A stretch of 64,000 bases of DNA from an uncultured Alphaproteobacteria bacterium (GCA_934271715.1 CAKQRZ010000001.1:62001-126000); one strand, 5' to 3'. Shown: positions 33,296 through 42,954, counted from the stretch's first letter. Numbers and translations: made by a program. Notes: a model not told the origin generated them from the letters alone.

Positions 33296-34165
33296 ATGCG
33301 AAAGAATATTTTTGAGATTTTAGAAAGTAGATATAATATAAACAATGAATTTGAAAAAATAACATCTCTTTTTGAATCTAAGTGTATACAACATCGTCAA
33401 AATGTTGGATTTAATCAATATAGGTCATTTTATTATTCGCTAGAAGATATGATTGATGATATTTTTCCAACATGGGAAGCTCGAGGCACTTGTATATGCT
33501 GTAAAAATATGAGACAAGAATTAGGAATAAATGATATTCATAAAAAAACAAATTTTACAAAAGATTATATTCTTACCTGTTTAGAGTATTATAAAAATAT
33601 TTTTATTTTATTTATAAATAAAGTAGCGCCTAAATTAGATTGTTATGCCTATACTTATTTAAATTCTTTCCATATGCTAAATCCTAATATAAATAAATTA
33701 TTAGACTATTTAAATTATGAGCAACACGTCTTTGAAAAAGAAGAAATGGTAATTTTAATACCTAAAAATCCAGCAGCAACTGCTGTTGCTGAGATATCTT
33801 CAGAAGATACGGCAATGGCAATTTTAATGTATCATCACGCATCATTAAAAGGTCAATTAGAAGAGAAAAGAAAACTATTACAATCAATAGCTAATGAATA
33901 TGAAGATTTATTGAAGAATCCTATTAACGGATTTACTGAGTATTTTAAAACAGCTCGCGGAATGCTTAATAATTTAAATATTCGTCATAATAATATCAAT
34001 GGAGCCAATAAAAAAGATGAAATATCAAAGATGAGTAATAAACAGTTAGAAAACTGGTATGATGAACTTTATCAGTTGCTTTTATTCTGTGTTTTGATAA
34101 AAGATAATAAAGAACGTAAAGATAATATGTCAGAATTTCTTAAAGGCTTAAAGGAGCATAAATAA
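33296..34165 (+). CDS. hypothetical protein in the restriction locus
   Basis: 289 residues, AT-rich, mainly helical, with a CICC motif near residue 63 that could bind metal and a long coiled-coil stretch (LEEKRKLLQSIANEYEDLL). No membrane segment. Lies 11 bases after hsdS and overlaps the next start by one base. Position suggests an accessory or abortive-infection role; the sequence itself is not recognised. Confidence 0.6.
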   Translation: MRKNIFEILESRYNINNEFEKITSLFESKCIQHRQNVGFNQYRSFYYSLEDMIDDIFPTWEARGTCICCKNMRQELGINDIHKKTNFTKDYILTCLEYYKNIFILFINKVAPKLDCYAYTYLNSFHMLNPNINKLLDYLNYEQHVFEKEEMVILIPKNPAATAVAEISSEDTAMAILMYHHASLKGQLEEKRKLLQSIANEYEDLLKNPINGFTEYFKTARGMLNNLNIRHNNINGANKKDEISKMSNKQLENWYDELYQLLLFCVLIKDNKERKDNMSEFLKGLKEHK

Positions 34166-34517
34166 TGGAATTAAAAGAATTTATTGAAAGTGCTACTACT
34201 GATATTATTGAAGCAATTTCAGAATTAAAAGGAAAATATAATGTCAATTATATAAAAAGCGATTATGAAAGAAATCCAATATCTCCGCTTCAACAAATTC
34301 ATAATAATAATTTTCCTCATTCTATAGATTTTGATATTGCTGTAACAACTTCAGAAAATAGTAATTCAAAAACTGGTGGTAAATTTGGAATAAAAATTAT
34401 AAATGCAAATGTAGGTGGTGAACAAAATTATACAAATGAAAATTCTTCAAGAATCAAATTTTCAATTCCATTTTACCCTGAATTTATAGCTAAAAAAATA
34501 AAGGAGCATAAATAATG
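34149..34517. repeat. 19-base direct repeats flanking a small gene
   Basis: taaaggagcataaataatg occurs identically at 34149-34167 and 34499-34517, 350 bases apart. Each copy holds the Shine-Dalgarno, the stop of one gene and the start of the next. Recombination between them would remove the 34165 gene precisely and leave correct coupling to hsdR. Confidence 0.85.
34165..34515 (+). CDS. small trypco2-like protein
   Basis: 116 residues. N-terminal helix ELKEFIESATTDIIEAISELK and a beta-rich end with FDIAVTTSENSNSKTGGKFG and SSRIKFSIPF. This layout resembles the trypsin-co-occurring domain 2 family found with conflict systems. Flanked by exact direct repeats, as though an interchangeable cassette between hsdS and hsdR. 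The family call is from pattern memory only. Confidence 0.55.
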   Translation: MELKEFIESATTDIIEAISELKGKYNVNYIKSDYERNPISPLQQIHNNNFPHSIDFDIAVTTSENSNSKTGGKFGIKIINANVGGEQNYTNENSSRIKFSIPFYPEFIAKKIKEHK

Positions 34518-37500
34518 ACCTATACAAATCCTTGTTCGGAAGAGGCGTATGAAAACTCTATTATAGAGTTGTTTGAGGGCCTGGGGTATACGCACGTTTA
34601 TGCTCCGGATATTGAGAACAGGGATTTTTATTCTCCTTTATATGAGCCGGTGCTGACAAATTCTCTGCATAAAATCAATCCAAATTTGCCCGATGAGGCG
34701 ATTAACGAGGCTTTGTATAAGCTTAAAAATTTTGAAAACGCTGATTTGGTGCAGAAAAACGCTGTTTTTACGGATTATTTGCAAAATGGTGTTCCCGTCC
34801 GTTATACTGCAGGCAGCGAAGCAAAAGATACTATTGTTTATTTGATTGACTATGCAAATCCGGATAACAACTCTTTTATTATCGCCAATCAATGGACGTT
34901 TATTGAAAATAGCAAAAAGCGTCCGGATGTGCTGTTATTTATTAACGGGATGCCTTTGGTTTTAATGGAACTTAAATCTCCGTCGCGGGAAGAAACCGAC
35001 GCTTCCGCCGCATATCGGCAGATACAAAATTACAAGCACGAAATTCCCTCTATGTTTGTATACAACGCTATTTGCGTTATGAGTGATTTAGCGTTTTCCA
35101 AAGCCGGAACAATTACTTCTGATGAAACCCGCTTTATGGAATGGAAAACGGTAGACGGCTCTTATGAAAATACAAAATATGCTCAGTTTGACACATTCTT
35201 TAAGGGACTTTTTCAAAAAGAACGCCTGCTGGATATTTTGAAAAACTTTATCTGTTTTTCTGCCGAAAATAAAGGTATGGCAAAAATTTTAGCCGGTTAT
35301 CATCAATATTTTGCGGTTCGCAAAGCGATTGAATCCACCAAACACGCCACCCAAACCGACGGCAAAGGCGGAGTGTTTTGGCATACGCAGGGCAGTGGAA
35401 AATCTTTATCTATGGTGTTTTATGCTCATTTGCTGCAAAGTGCGCTGAATAGCCCGACAATAGTGGTTATTACCGACCGCAATGACTTGGACGGTCAGCT
35501 TTATGCGCAATTTGCCAAATGCAAGGATTTTTTGCGTCAAACTCCGATACAGGCAGAAAGCCGCGCGCATTTAACTCAGCTTTTGAACGGAATTAAGGCC
35601 AACGGAATTTTCTTTACGACAATGCAAAAGTTTGAAGAGGCAAGCGAACCGCTGTCGGAACGCCGCAATATTATTGTTATGGCGGACGAAGCTCACCGCG
35701 GACAGTATGGCTTGTCAGAAAAAATTGACTCTCAGACCGGTAAAATCAAAATCGGCGCCGCCAGAGTTATCCGCAACAGTCTGCCGAACGCTACTTATAT
35801 CGGCTTTACCGGTACTCCGGTTTCGCTGAACGACCGCAATACCCGAGAAGTTTTCGGCGATTATATAGATGTGTATGATATGACACAGGCGGTGGAAGAC
35901 GGGGCGACGCGTCCGGTTTATTATGAAAGCCGCGTGGTTAAACTGAAACTGGATGAAAAAACTTTGCGCCTGATTGATGCTGAATATGATTTGATGGCGC
36001 AAAACGCTGAGCCTGAAGTTATAGAAAAAAGCAAAAAACAGCTTGGACAAATGGAAGCGGTACTTGGTAACGATAATACCGTAAGTTCGCTTGTGAGCGA
36101 CATTTTAGAGCATTATGAAAACTATCGCGAGAATTTGCTGACCGGCAAAGCGATGATTGTGGCGTATTCCCGTCCGATAGCCCTGAAAATTTATCGCAAA
36201 ATTTTAGAACTACGCCCAAATTGGCAAGATAAAATCGCCGTGGTTATGACCTCCGGCAATAATGATCCCGAAGACTGGCGGGAAATTATCGGCAACAAAG
36301 CGCATAAAGAAGAATTGGCGCGCAAATTTAAAGATAATAACGACCCGCTGAAAATAGCCATTGTGGTTGATATGTGGCTGACCGGTTTTGATGTTCCGTC
36401 ATTGGCGACTATGTATGTTTATAAGCCGATGGCAGGATATAATCTGATGCAGGCGATTGCCCGTGTGAACCGTGTGTTCGCCGATAAAGAGGGCGGTTTA
36501 ATCGTTGATTATGTTGGTATCGCCGGTGCTTTGAAACAAGCGATGAATGACTATACGGTCCGCGACCGCCAAAATTACGGCAATATGGATATTGCAGAAA
36601 CTGCATATCGTAAGTTTGCGGAAAAATTGCAGGTGTGCCGCGATTTGCTGCATGGTTTTAAATATGGCGAATTTGCAAATGGTTCCAATCTTGTCCGCGC
36701 AAATTTAATCAGCGGCGCTGCAAACTTTATTATTGCGCAAGAAAAGAATAAAGAAAAAGATGAATTTATCAAACAAGCGCTGATGCTGCGTCAGGCTTTG
36801 TCGCTTTGCTCTTCTGTTGCGGCAGAAAATTTGCGCATAGAAGCCGCATTTATGGAAGCTGTCCGCATAATGGTTTTTCGTTTTACCGATAGCGGCGGAA
36901 ATAAGAAAATCTCGCTGCCGGAGGTAAACGCCCGTATCAATGAATTGCTGAAACAAAGCATCAAAAGCGACGGCGTTATCAATTTATTTTCAGATATTAA
37001 AGAAGAATTTTCGCTGTTTGACGCTAAATTTTTGGACGAAGTGTCTAAAATGAAGCAAAAAAACTTGGCAGTAGAATTGTTGAAAAAGCTGATAGCCGAG
37101 CAAATTTCTGTTTATCGCCGCACTAATGTGGTGCGTTCCGAAAAGTTCAGCGAAATCATTCAGCAAGCTATGAACCGCTATTTAAATGGTCTGCTGACTA
37201 ATGAAGAAGTGATTGCAGAACTCTTGAATTTAGCAAAACAAATTGTTTCTGCACAAAAAGAGGGCGAAAGTTTGGGGTTAAACAGCGAAGAAACGGCTTT
37301 TTACGATGCCTTGACACGTCCGCAGGCGGTTAAAGACTTTTATCAGAATGATGAACTGATTGCCATAACCAAAGAATTGACCGAAGCATTGCGTAAAAAT
37401 AAAACAATAGATTGGCAAAAGAAAGAGTTTGCCCGCGCCGGAATGCGCATGTTAGTTAAACGTTTGCTGAAAAAGCATAAATATCCGCCGGAGGGTTTGG

Positions 37501-37565
37501 ACGATGCCGTGCAGACAGTTATGACGCAATGCGAGCTGTGGGCTGATAACGAGATGGAAGCGTAA
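34515..37565 (+). CDS. hsdR: type I restriction endonuclease subunit HsdR
   Basis: 1016 residues. N-terminal nuclease region (RPDVLLFINGMPLVLMELKSP: D...ExK, about 139-157), helicase motif I GSGKSLS (about 293), motif II ADEAH (about 390), and motifs V-VI (LTGFDVPSLATMYVYKP, QAIARVNR). ATP-driven translocation and cleavage of unmethylated DNA in the HsdR2M2S complex. Composition returns to host-like, unlike the preceding three genes. Confidence 0.95.
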   Translation: MTYTNPCSEEAYENSIIELFEGLGYTHVYAPDIENRDFYSPLYEPVLTNSLHKINPNLPDEAINEALYKLKNFENADLVQKNAVFTDYLQNGVPVRYTAGSEAKDTIVYLIDYANPDNNSFIIANQWTFIENSKKRPDVLLFINGMPLVLMELKSPSREETDASAAYRQIQNYKHEIPSMFVYNAICVMSDLAFSKAGTITSDETRFMEWKTVDGSYENTKYAQFDTFFKGLFQKERLLDILKNFICFSAENKGMAKILAGYHQYFAVRKAIESTKHATQTDGKGGVFWHTQGSGKSLSMVFYAHLLQSALNSPTIVVITDRNDLDGQLYAQFAKCKDFLRQTPIQAESRAHLTQLLNGIKANGIFFTTMQKFEEASEPLSERRNIIVMADEAHRGQYGLSEKIDSQTGKIKIGAARVIRNSLPNATYIGFTGTPVSLNDRNTREVFGDYIDVYDMTQAVEDGATRPVYYESRVVKLKLDEKTLRLIDAEYDLMAQNAEPEVIEKSKKQLGQMEAVLGNDNTVSSLVSDILEHYENYRENLLTGKAMIVAYSRPIALKIYRKILELRPNWQDKIAVVMTSGNNDPEDWREIIGNKAHKEELARKFKDNNDPLKIAIVVDMWLTGFDVPSLATMYVYKPMAGYNLMQAIARVNRVFADKEGGLIVDYVGIAGALKQAMNDYTVRDRQNYGNMDIAETAYRKFAEKLQVCRDLLHGFKYGEFANGSNLVRANLISGAANFIIAQEKNKEKDEFIKQALMLRQALSLCSSVAAENLRIEAAFMEAVRIMVFRFTDSGGNKKISLPEVNARINELLKQSIKSDGVINLFSDIKEEFSLFDAKFLDEVSKMKQKNLAVELLKKLIAEQISVYRRTNVVRSEKFSEIIQQAMNRYLNGLLTNEEVIAELLNLAKQIVSAQKEGESLGLNSEETAFYDALTRPQAVKDFYQNDELIAITKELTEALRKNKTIDWQKKEFARAGMRMLVKRLLKKHKYPPEGLDDAVQTVMTQCELWADNEMEA

Positions 37566-37652
37566 TGGTTAAAGTTTTTTTGTATGTTTGAGGAATATTT
37601 GCCGGCCGCCGACGGTTCAGTTTGTTTTTTAATTATATAAAGGATAGGGCTG

Positions 37653-40600
37653 ATGAAAGAGATTTCTCAAAATATTTTGAGTTTAATAAAATCATCTAAT
37701 GGGTTGAAAACATCGGAAATAGCTCAAAAACTTAGTCTTGATAAAAATGAAGTAAAAACTGTTTTATTTACAGATTTAAAAGACATATGTTATCAGGATA
37801 TACGCTATAAATGGTATTTTTATCAAGATGCTTCATCTGTTGTAAATAACAAAAAAAGTGCAGATACAAAATTATCTAAATTATGCAGTTATTATCTTAA
37901 TTGTTTGAATATAGAGGATAATAATAGTATCTCAGAGTTTCTTTTAAATAATTATTCTTTAAAATATTCAGAACTTCAAAATCTAGATATTACGAGTGAA
38001 AAAAATATTGCGGCTGTAAATTTTTTACATAAGATTTTATCGTCTCCTAATAAAAACATTGTGACCTATGTCGGTTATCCTGTTATGATAGAAAAGATAT
38101 TTTCTTCAAAAAACAATAAATCCTATTTAAAGGTTGCCCCTGTATTTTTATTTTCTGTGGAATATAATTCAGGAGAAATAAATGTCTCTGCCATTCCCAG
38201 CATAAATAAAGAAGTAATAAAACAGTATAGCACACAAAATTTGGAAGATAATCTGATATATGAAATAATTGAACTAGAAAAACAACTGGGACTTGATATA
38301 GCAGACAACAATGTGGAATTGGATGATTTAATCAGCCGGTTGCAGCAATTACGCCAATGGGCTTGGAAAGAAGAAATGAATCATGAAAGCCTTGCAAATG
38401 AAACACCTATACAAGACATAAATACTGAAGGAATTTATAACCGCGCAATTATTATTGCTACGGAGAAATCTCCATATACTCTAGGGTTGGAAAGCGAGCT
38501 TTCAGAAATATCAAAATTAGATGAAAGTGAATATAAAGGGACAGCTCTTTATGATTGGATAAATTCAAGCGGTACTGCGGGTAAGATAAAGGACGGAATA
38601 TCTGATGATATTTTAGAAGTATTGCCTCTTAATTCTGAACAAGAGCAGGTAGTACGGACTTCTCTGGCATCAAACGTAACAATTCTAAGCGGACCTCCGG
38701 GAACAGGCAAATCACAGGTTGTAACAGATTTGCTTGTTAATGCGATATGGAAAGGGCAAAATGTTTTATTTACGAGTAAAAACAATAAAGCTGTTGATGT
38801 AGTAGAGGCCAGATTAAATAATTTAAGCAATAGACCGGTAATGCTTCGCATAAGTGCGGCACAGAATAATACAAACATTCTTTCTGTTATAAATACTTTA
38901 CTATCAACAACAGTTAATCTCCAAGATAAAGTTGATTATGAAAATTTTTCTAAGACTTATTTTGAAGAGGTAAAAGTATATGATGCTTTACGCGATAAAA
39001 AAGAAGCATGTATTGCTTTAAGAAATAAAGTGGATAAATTAGAACAAAAAATTTGTGCTAGCAGAGAGCTGTGGCAAAAATATTATCCAGACCTTACAAG
39101 CAAACAAATTGATGATTTTAATGCAAGTTTTAACGTTGTTTCTAAGCATTTATATAAAACGATTAAAGAAAAGCAAAATTGGTTAATAAAATTATTGTGG
39201 CCAATTCTTTTAAAGTCTCGGAAGAATAAGCTCATTAACGCTATTACTTTGTTCAATATAAAGGCAGAAGGCTATGGTATTGCAAAAATACCGGAAAATT
39301 TAAATGAGATGATTTTACAAGAATATGCTTTAGAGTTTAAAGACTGCATTGAAAATATGTATTCTATAATAGAATACCAAGATTTGCTTTCTGCGCTTGC
39401 AGTAACGGAAACATTGGAAAGTATAGACCGCAAACTGTGGAAACATAAAAATTCTTTAGCAAAAAAATCAGAAACCTTATGGGATAAATGGTTGTTGGCG
39501 AGACCTATAAATATTTCTCCGGCAGAAAGACAGAATATGTCTCGTTTTGTTTCTGCTTTAAAATTACAGCAAGGAAAGAATATCGGAAGTGACCAAAAAT
39601 TTGCCAAAGAACTTACTAATATGCATAAATTAGTTGCAAAATTTCTTCCTTGCTGGGCTGTTACATCGCTCTCGGCTAAAGGAAGAATACCATTTTCGCC
39701 GGCAATATATGATTTGCTTGTGATAGATGAAGCAAGCCAATGTGATATTGCCTCTATGCTGCCGCTTCTGTATCGTACTAAAAGAGTTGTGATAATTGGA
39801 GATAACAAACAATTACCGCATATTAGTTCAATTTCTAAAAAACAGGATGTAAGTTTATTGCAAAAATATAATGTTGATTATGAATGGACATATTCATCTA
39901 ATTCAATTTTTGATCTTGCCGGCATCGTAAATACATCGCCGTCTATTGTGAATTTGTTGGACCATCACCGAAGTTTTGCTGATATTATTGAATTTTCTAA
40001 TAAAGAATTTTATGGAGGTAAATTAAGAGTAGCTACAGATTATAGAAAATTGAAACTTCCAAAAAATGAGGCGGCCGGCGTTAGGTGGATTGATGTCAAA
40101 GGCAAAGTTTTAAAACCGTATAATGGCGGAGCTTTCAATAATGCAGAAATCAAACAAATTATTGAAGAGTTAAATCGGCTTGCTATACAAAATGATTATC
40201 AGGGAAGTATAGGAGTTGTCACTCCTTTCAGAGTTCAGGCCGATAAAATTAGAGATGAAATTGAAAAATTGCCGGAACTTAAAAATAGGTTATATGCGCA
40301 AAATGATTTTTTAGTTGATACTGTTCATAAATTTCAAGGCGATGAGAGAGATGTAATAATCTTTTCGTCAGTAATTTCTCAAAACACTCCATTAGGTGCT
40401 ATAATTTTCTTAAAAAATACCGGAAACCTCTTTAATGTTGCAATTACCAGAGCCCGTTCAATTTTGACTGTTGTAGGCGACAAGGATTATTGTTCGCATT
40501 GTAATGTGCCTTATATGGAACATTTTGTTGAATATACAAAGGAATTAGAAAATAAATTATTGCCTTCGGGTACATCAGTATTTTATCCGGAAACTAGAGA

Positions 40601-40934
40601 TTATCCGGCAGTTCAAAATATTGAGCAGGTTTCTGAGTGGGAAAAATATTTATATACAAAATTATATGATGTCGGCATTGTTACAACTCCTCAGTATCCC
40701 GTTGATAAGTATAAGCTTGATTTAGCTGTAATTGTTAATGATAAAAAGAAGCTGGATATTGAAGTTGATGGAGAAATGTATCATCGTGCTTGGAATTGCG
40801 AACTATGTTATCGCGACCAATTAAGAAATCAGCGTTTGTTTGAATTGGGGTGGGATGTAAAGCGCTTTTGGGTTTACCAGATAAGAGATCAATTACCTTG
40901 GTGTATAGAACAAATTCGCAAGTGGCTTCAATAA
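37653..40934 (+). CDS. SF1 helicase with C-terminal nuclease-like domain
   Basis: 1093 residues. N-terminal winged-helix-like segment (IAQKLSLDKNEVKTVLF), Walker A GPPGTGKS (about 346), motif II DEASQCDIASM (about 690), GDNKQLPH, VHKFQGDERDVIIFS (about 895) and NVAITRARS: the Dna2/UPF1-type AAA_11/AAA_12 arrangement. The last 100 residues (LDIEVDGEMYH, RDQLRNQRLFELGWDVKRFW) match the DUF559/Vsr-like endonuclease tail. Lies 87 bases after hsdR. Probably a defence helicase-nuclease. Confidence 0.85.
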   Translation: MKEISQNILSLIKSSNGLKTSEIAQKLSLDKNEVKTVLFTDLKDICYQDIRYKWYFYQDASSVVNNKKSADTKLSKLCSYYLNCLNIEDNNSISEFLLNNYSLKYSELQNLDITSEKNIAAVNFLHKILSSPNKNIVTYVGYPVMIEKIFSSKNNKSYLKVAPVFLFSVEYNSGEINVSAIPSINKEVIKQYSTQNLEDNLIYEIIELEKQLGLDIADNNVELDDLISRLQQLRQWAWKEEMNHESLANETPIQDINTEGIYNRAIIIATEKSPYTLGLESELSEISKLDESEYKGTALYDWINSSGTAGKIKDGISDDILEVLPLNSEQEQVVRTSLASNVTILSGPPGTGKSQVVTDLLVNAIWKGQNVLFTSKNNKAVDVVEARLNNLSNRPVMLRISAAQNNTNILSVINTLLSTTVNLQDKVDYENFSKTYFEEVKVYDALRDKKEACIALRNKVDKLEQKICASRELWQKYYPDLTSKQIDDFNASFNVVSKHLYKTIKEKQNWLIKLLWPILLKSRKNKLINAITLFNIKAEGYGIAKIPENLNEMILQEYALEFKDCIENMYSIIEYQDLLSALAVTETLESIDRKLWKHKNSLAKKSETLWDKWLLARPINISPAERQNMSRFVSALKLQQGKNIGSDQKFAKELTNMHKLVAKFLPCWAVTSLSAKGRIPFSPAIYDLLVIDEASQCDIASMLPLLYRTKRVVIIGDNKQLPHISSISKKQDVSLLQKYNVDYEWTYSSNSIFDLAGIVNTSPSIVNLLDHHRSFADIIEFSNKEFYGGKLRVATDYRKLKLPKNEAAGVRWIDVKGKVLKPYNGGAFNNAEIKQIIEELNRLAIQNDYQGSIGVVTPFRVQADKIRDEIEKLPELKNRLYAQNDFLVDTVHKFQGDERDVIIFSSVISQNTPLGAIIFLKNTGNLFNVAITRARSILTVVGDKDYCSHCNVPYMEHFVEYTKELENKLLPSGTSVFYPETRDYPAVQNIEQVSEWEKYLYTKLYDVGIVTTPQYPVDKYKLDLAVIVNDKKKLDIEVDGEMYHRAWNCELCYRDQLRNQRLFELGWDVKRFWVYQIRDQLPWCIEQIRKWLQ

Positions 40935-41029
40935 GAATGTTAAGCATGCAGCAGCGAAAGCCTGATGCATGCTGTCAGGCTATGGCTGAGAAGAGGGCGG
41001 CTAAAAAGGATTTTAGAAACTCTGAATGT

Positions 41030-41914
41030 CTAAGGGTTGATGTATATAGATAAATAACAATATCCTGCAAAATTACAGGTATGGCAATAGTTTTGCACAT
41101 CGCTCAGCGTCTTTTCTTTTAGTGCGGCAGAATTCCAGACTTCGGCTGCACTAAAGTTATTTCTGTATAGCGCTACTTTTTCAATACTTTCACGGTATTG
41201 CTGAGTTACAGTTACGGCATTAACGCAAAAGTCCTCAGCGCCAAGATGATACATAGAGGCATTATGAAGCAGATCCAGCCGCATTATGTATTCGCTTCTG
41301 CTATATGTTTTTCCGTCGCTGCGCCAGCTGTTTACTCCGTAACTGATGCTTAAAAGGTTGCCGTCTTTATCTTTTAGAACGTTGTTTTCATAAGTTATGC
41401 CGCTTGGAATATCTCCTAACGTCTCAAATAAGTATGTAATATTTTGCATAGTGGTGTTTTTCATCGGAGCTAAATCAGAACGAATGTTTATTGACCTAGC
41501 CAAAAGCTGTACCAATAAATCTTTTTGCATATTTGAATGCCACATCCGCATAGCCTTGGAATAACCGGCAATTCCACCGACACTTAACACACTGATGATT
41601 GCTAATACGCCGAGCATTTCTATCATGGAACGACCAAAGGAATTTGTGCCTCTGCCACCAGTCATCCTAGGCCGTGACGCACAGTCTGTGCCTAGTATCT
41701 TGTTGCACCAAGGGCGGTGCAATCTATAACCCTCGCCCCGTGCAGGAGAGGGTGACGCCTTGGCGTCGGGTGAGGAGGACTTAAAGAACATGCAAAAGGC
41801 ACTAAACATGCGTTCCCAGCACCAACCATAAACGTCATACTTGTCGCCACACCCAGCAGGCTGTGGCAGACGAGTATCCATGACTTTGTTGCCAACGGCA
41901 ACGCATATTGACAT
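41030..41914 (-). CDS. prepilin-like protein D, out of frame with its conserved upstream start
   Basis: 294 residues from an internal ATG; about 100 leader residues of translated repeat (ASPSPARGEG, LHRPWCNKILGTDC) precede the G/RSMIEMLGVLAI site, helix and a domain ending CHTC...YC. The frame stays open for 74 more codons up to the (CT)n tract. The conserved ATG at 42176 is 40 bases from the joining GCA, so it is out of frame and needs one CT unit added or two lost. Confidence 0.8.
   Translation of the reverse strand: MSICVAVGNKVMDTRLPQPAGCGDKYDVYGWCWERMFSAFCMFFKSSSPDAKASPSPARGEGYRLHRPWCNKILGTDCASRPRMTGGRGTNSFGRSMIEMLGVLAIISVLSVGGIAGYSKAMRMWHSNMQKDLLVQLLARSINIRSDLAPMKNTTMQNITYLFETLGDIPSGITYENNVLKDKDGNLLSISYGVNSWRSDGKTYSRSEYIMRLDLLHNASMYHLGAEDFCVNAVTVTQQYRESIEKVALYRNNFSAAEVWNSAALKEKTLSDVQNYCHTCNFAGYCYLSIYINP
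41664..41698. repeat. dispersed palindrome, family 1, in the prepilin D leader
   Basis: atcctaggc ... gcctagtat with a 17-base centre, followed by the caccaagggcggtgcaatc block and a ctcgccccgtg...gggtgacgcc block (to about 41775) also present at 46950. Confidence 0.8.
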
Positions 41915-42125
41915 TGCTTTAGCAATGGCGTTATGGATTCTCCGCCGTGGTACTTCCAGCAGGGAGTACCGGCGAAGAATGACGTTGCAAACGGGTGCTG
42001 GAGACGCTAGCTTAGAGCCACCTGTAGGTTTGCTTCTATGCTTGTTATTACCGAAAGTATCATTTTTTCTGCCAAACCCTGCAAAAACGTGCTGAACGGC
42101 AGAAAAAGCGCCTTTAATCAGATGT

Positions 42126-42176
42126 TCAGGATTTGCAGAGAGAGAGAGAGAGAGCTTTGCTTAGCTTATTTTTCAT
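42126..42176 (-). other. leader ORF of prepilin D (OFF-frame product)
   Basis: ATG with AAGAGGAAAG upstream, encoding MKNKLSKALSLSLCKS and then TGA. The frame state differs from A and B because the tract is longer. Confidence 0.75.
42137..42154 (-). repeat. (CT)n dinucleotide tract, prepilin D
   Basis: Eighteen bases, (CT)9 on the coding strand, the longest of the four tracts. The preceding GGT codon of the sister loci has become GCT, extending the tract. Confidence 0.85.
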
Positions 42177-42213
42177 CTTTCTTTCCTCTTAAATTTAGTT
42201 GTTTTACACCTTT

Positions 42214-42243
42214 ATTCTACACCAGCCGCACTCCATAAGTCAA
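42214..42243 (-). promoter_or_regulatory. promoter of prepilin D
   Basis: TTGACT, 18 bases, TAGAAT on the minus strand, nearly identical to the prepilin B promoter. Confidence 0.65.
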
Positions 42244-42294
42244 CCGTAAAAATATATTGCGGTTCAGCCAATACGCCGTGCTTGGCTGTGGTTT

Positions 42295-42954
42295 CTAAAA
42301 CTCAATATTTATATAGCAGCCGGCAGAGCCTTTGCAGCCGTCGCAGGCGGCGTTAATATCGGCTAATGTCAAGGCACTCAGGCATTGCCTGCCGCTTTTG
42401 TGGCAGAATTTTTCGCCGTAATATTTGATAGCTGTTCCCTTGGAAGCTCGTACCCAAGCGTTAAACATTGTATCTTGCAGCGGTTTAAACACATCACGGA
42501 ACATTGCCGTGCATAGCTGACCGGAAAAAGAGCGTGTGGCGTAGCCGTCTTTTTGATATACTTCCAAGTATAATTCCATCAAGTATCTTTTATTGCTTAA
42601 GAGCGTGCGTACATTAAAGCCGTTGCTGTCTATCAGATAATAAGCGCCGCTTTTCTTTTTCCAAGTTTCCGGCACCAAATTTGCCGCCAATACAAAATCG
42701 GCAAGCCCCGGACCGGCGCCGTCAATTTCTGCGCCTGGCAGTTTCTTTAAGGAATCTTCGTATTCTATCAAACCTCGGAAAAGGTGCATATATTCATCAA
42801 TGGTTCGGTTTACTTTATATTTTGTCATCGCCTGAGAATATCCGGCAATACCGCCGACAGAAAGCACACCGATAATTGCCAGTACGCCGAGCATTTCTAT
42901 CATTGACCGACCGGCGGAAACTAATTTATTTTTTGTATTTAAATAGTCAAACAT
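42295..42954 (-). CDS. prepilin-like protein E (short leader)
   Basis: 219 residues. Leader of only about 16 residues (MFDYLNTKNKLVSAG) before the RSMIEMLGVLAI segment, the conventional prepilin layout and the only member here without repeat-derived leader, CT tract or an invertible segment. C-terminal block LTLADINAACDGCKGSAGC. AGGAG precedes the ATG. Probably the constitutively expressed member of the family. Confidence 0.88.
   Translation of the reverse strand: MFDYLNTKNKLVSAGRSMIEMLGVLAIIGVLSVGGIAGYSQAMTKYKVNRTIDEYMHLFRGLIEYEDSLKKLPGAEIDGAGPGLADFVLAANLVPETWKKKSGAYYLIDSNGFNVRTLLSNKRYLMELYLEVYQKDGYATRSFSGQLCTAMFRDVFKPLQDTMFNAWVRASKGTAIKYYGEKFCHKSGRQCLSALTLADINAACDGCKGSAGCYINIEF

Noticed and set aside
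40850..41053. 67-codon plus-strand ORF after the helicase
   Set aside because: Begins inside the helicase in another frame with no start signals. The 40935-41029 gap holds only a small hairpin.
41664..41775. CRISPR-like repeats in the prepilin leaders
   Set aside because: Units are dispersed palindromes of different families without regular spacing or unique spacers; no cas genes are present.
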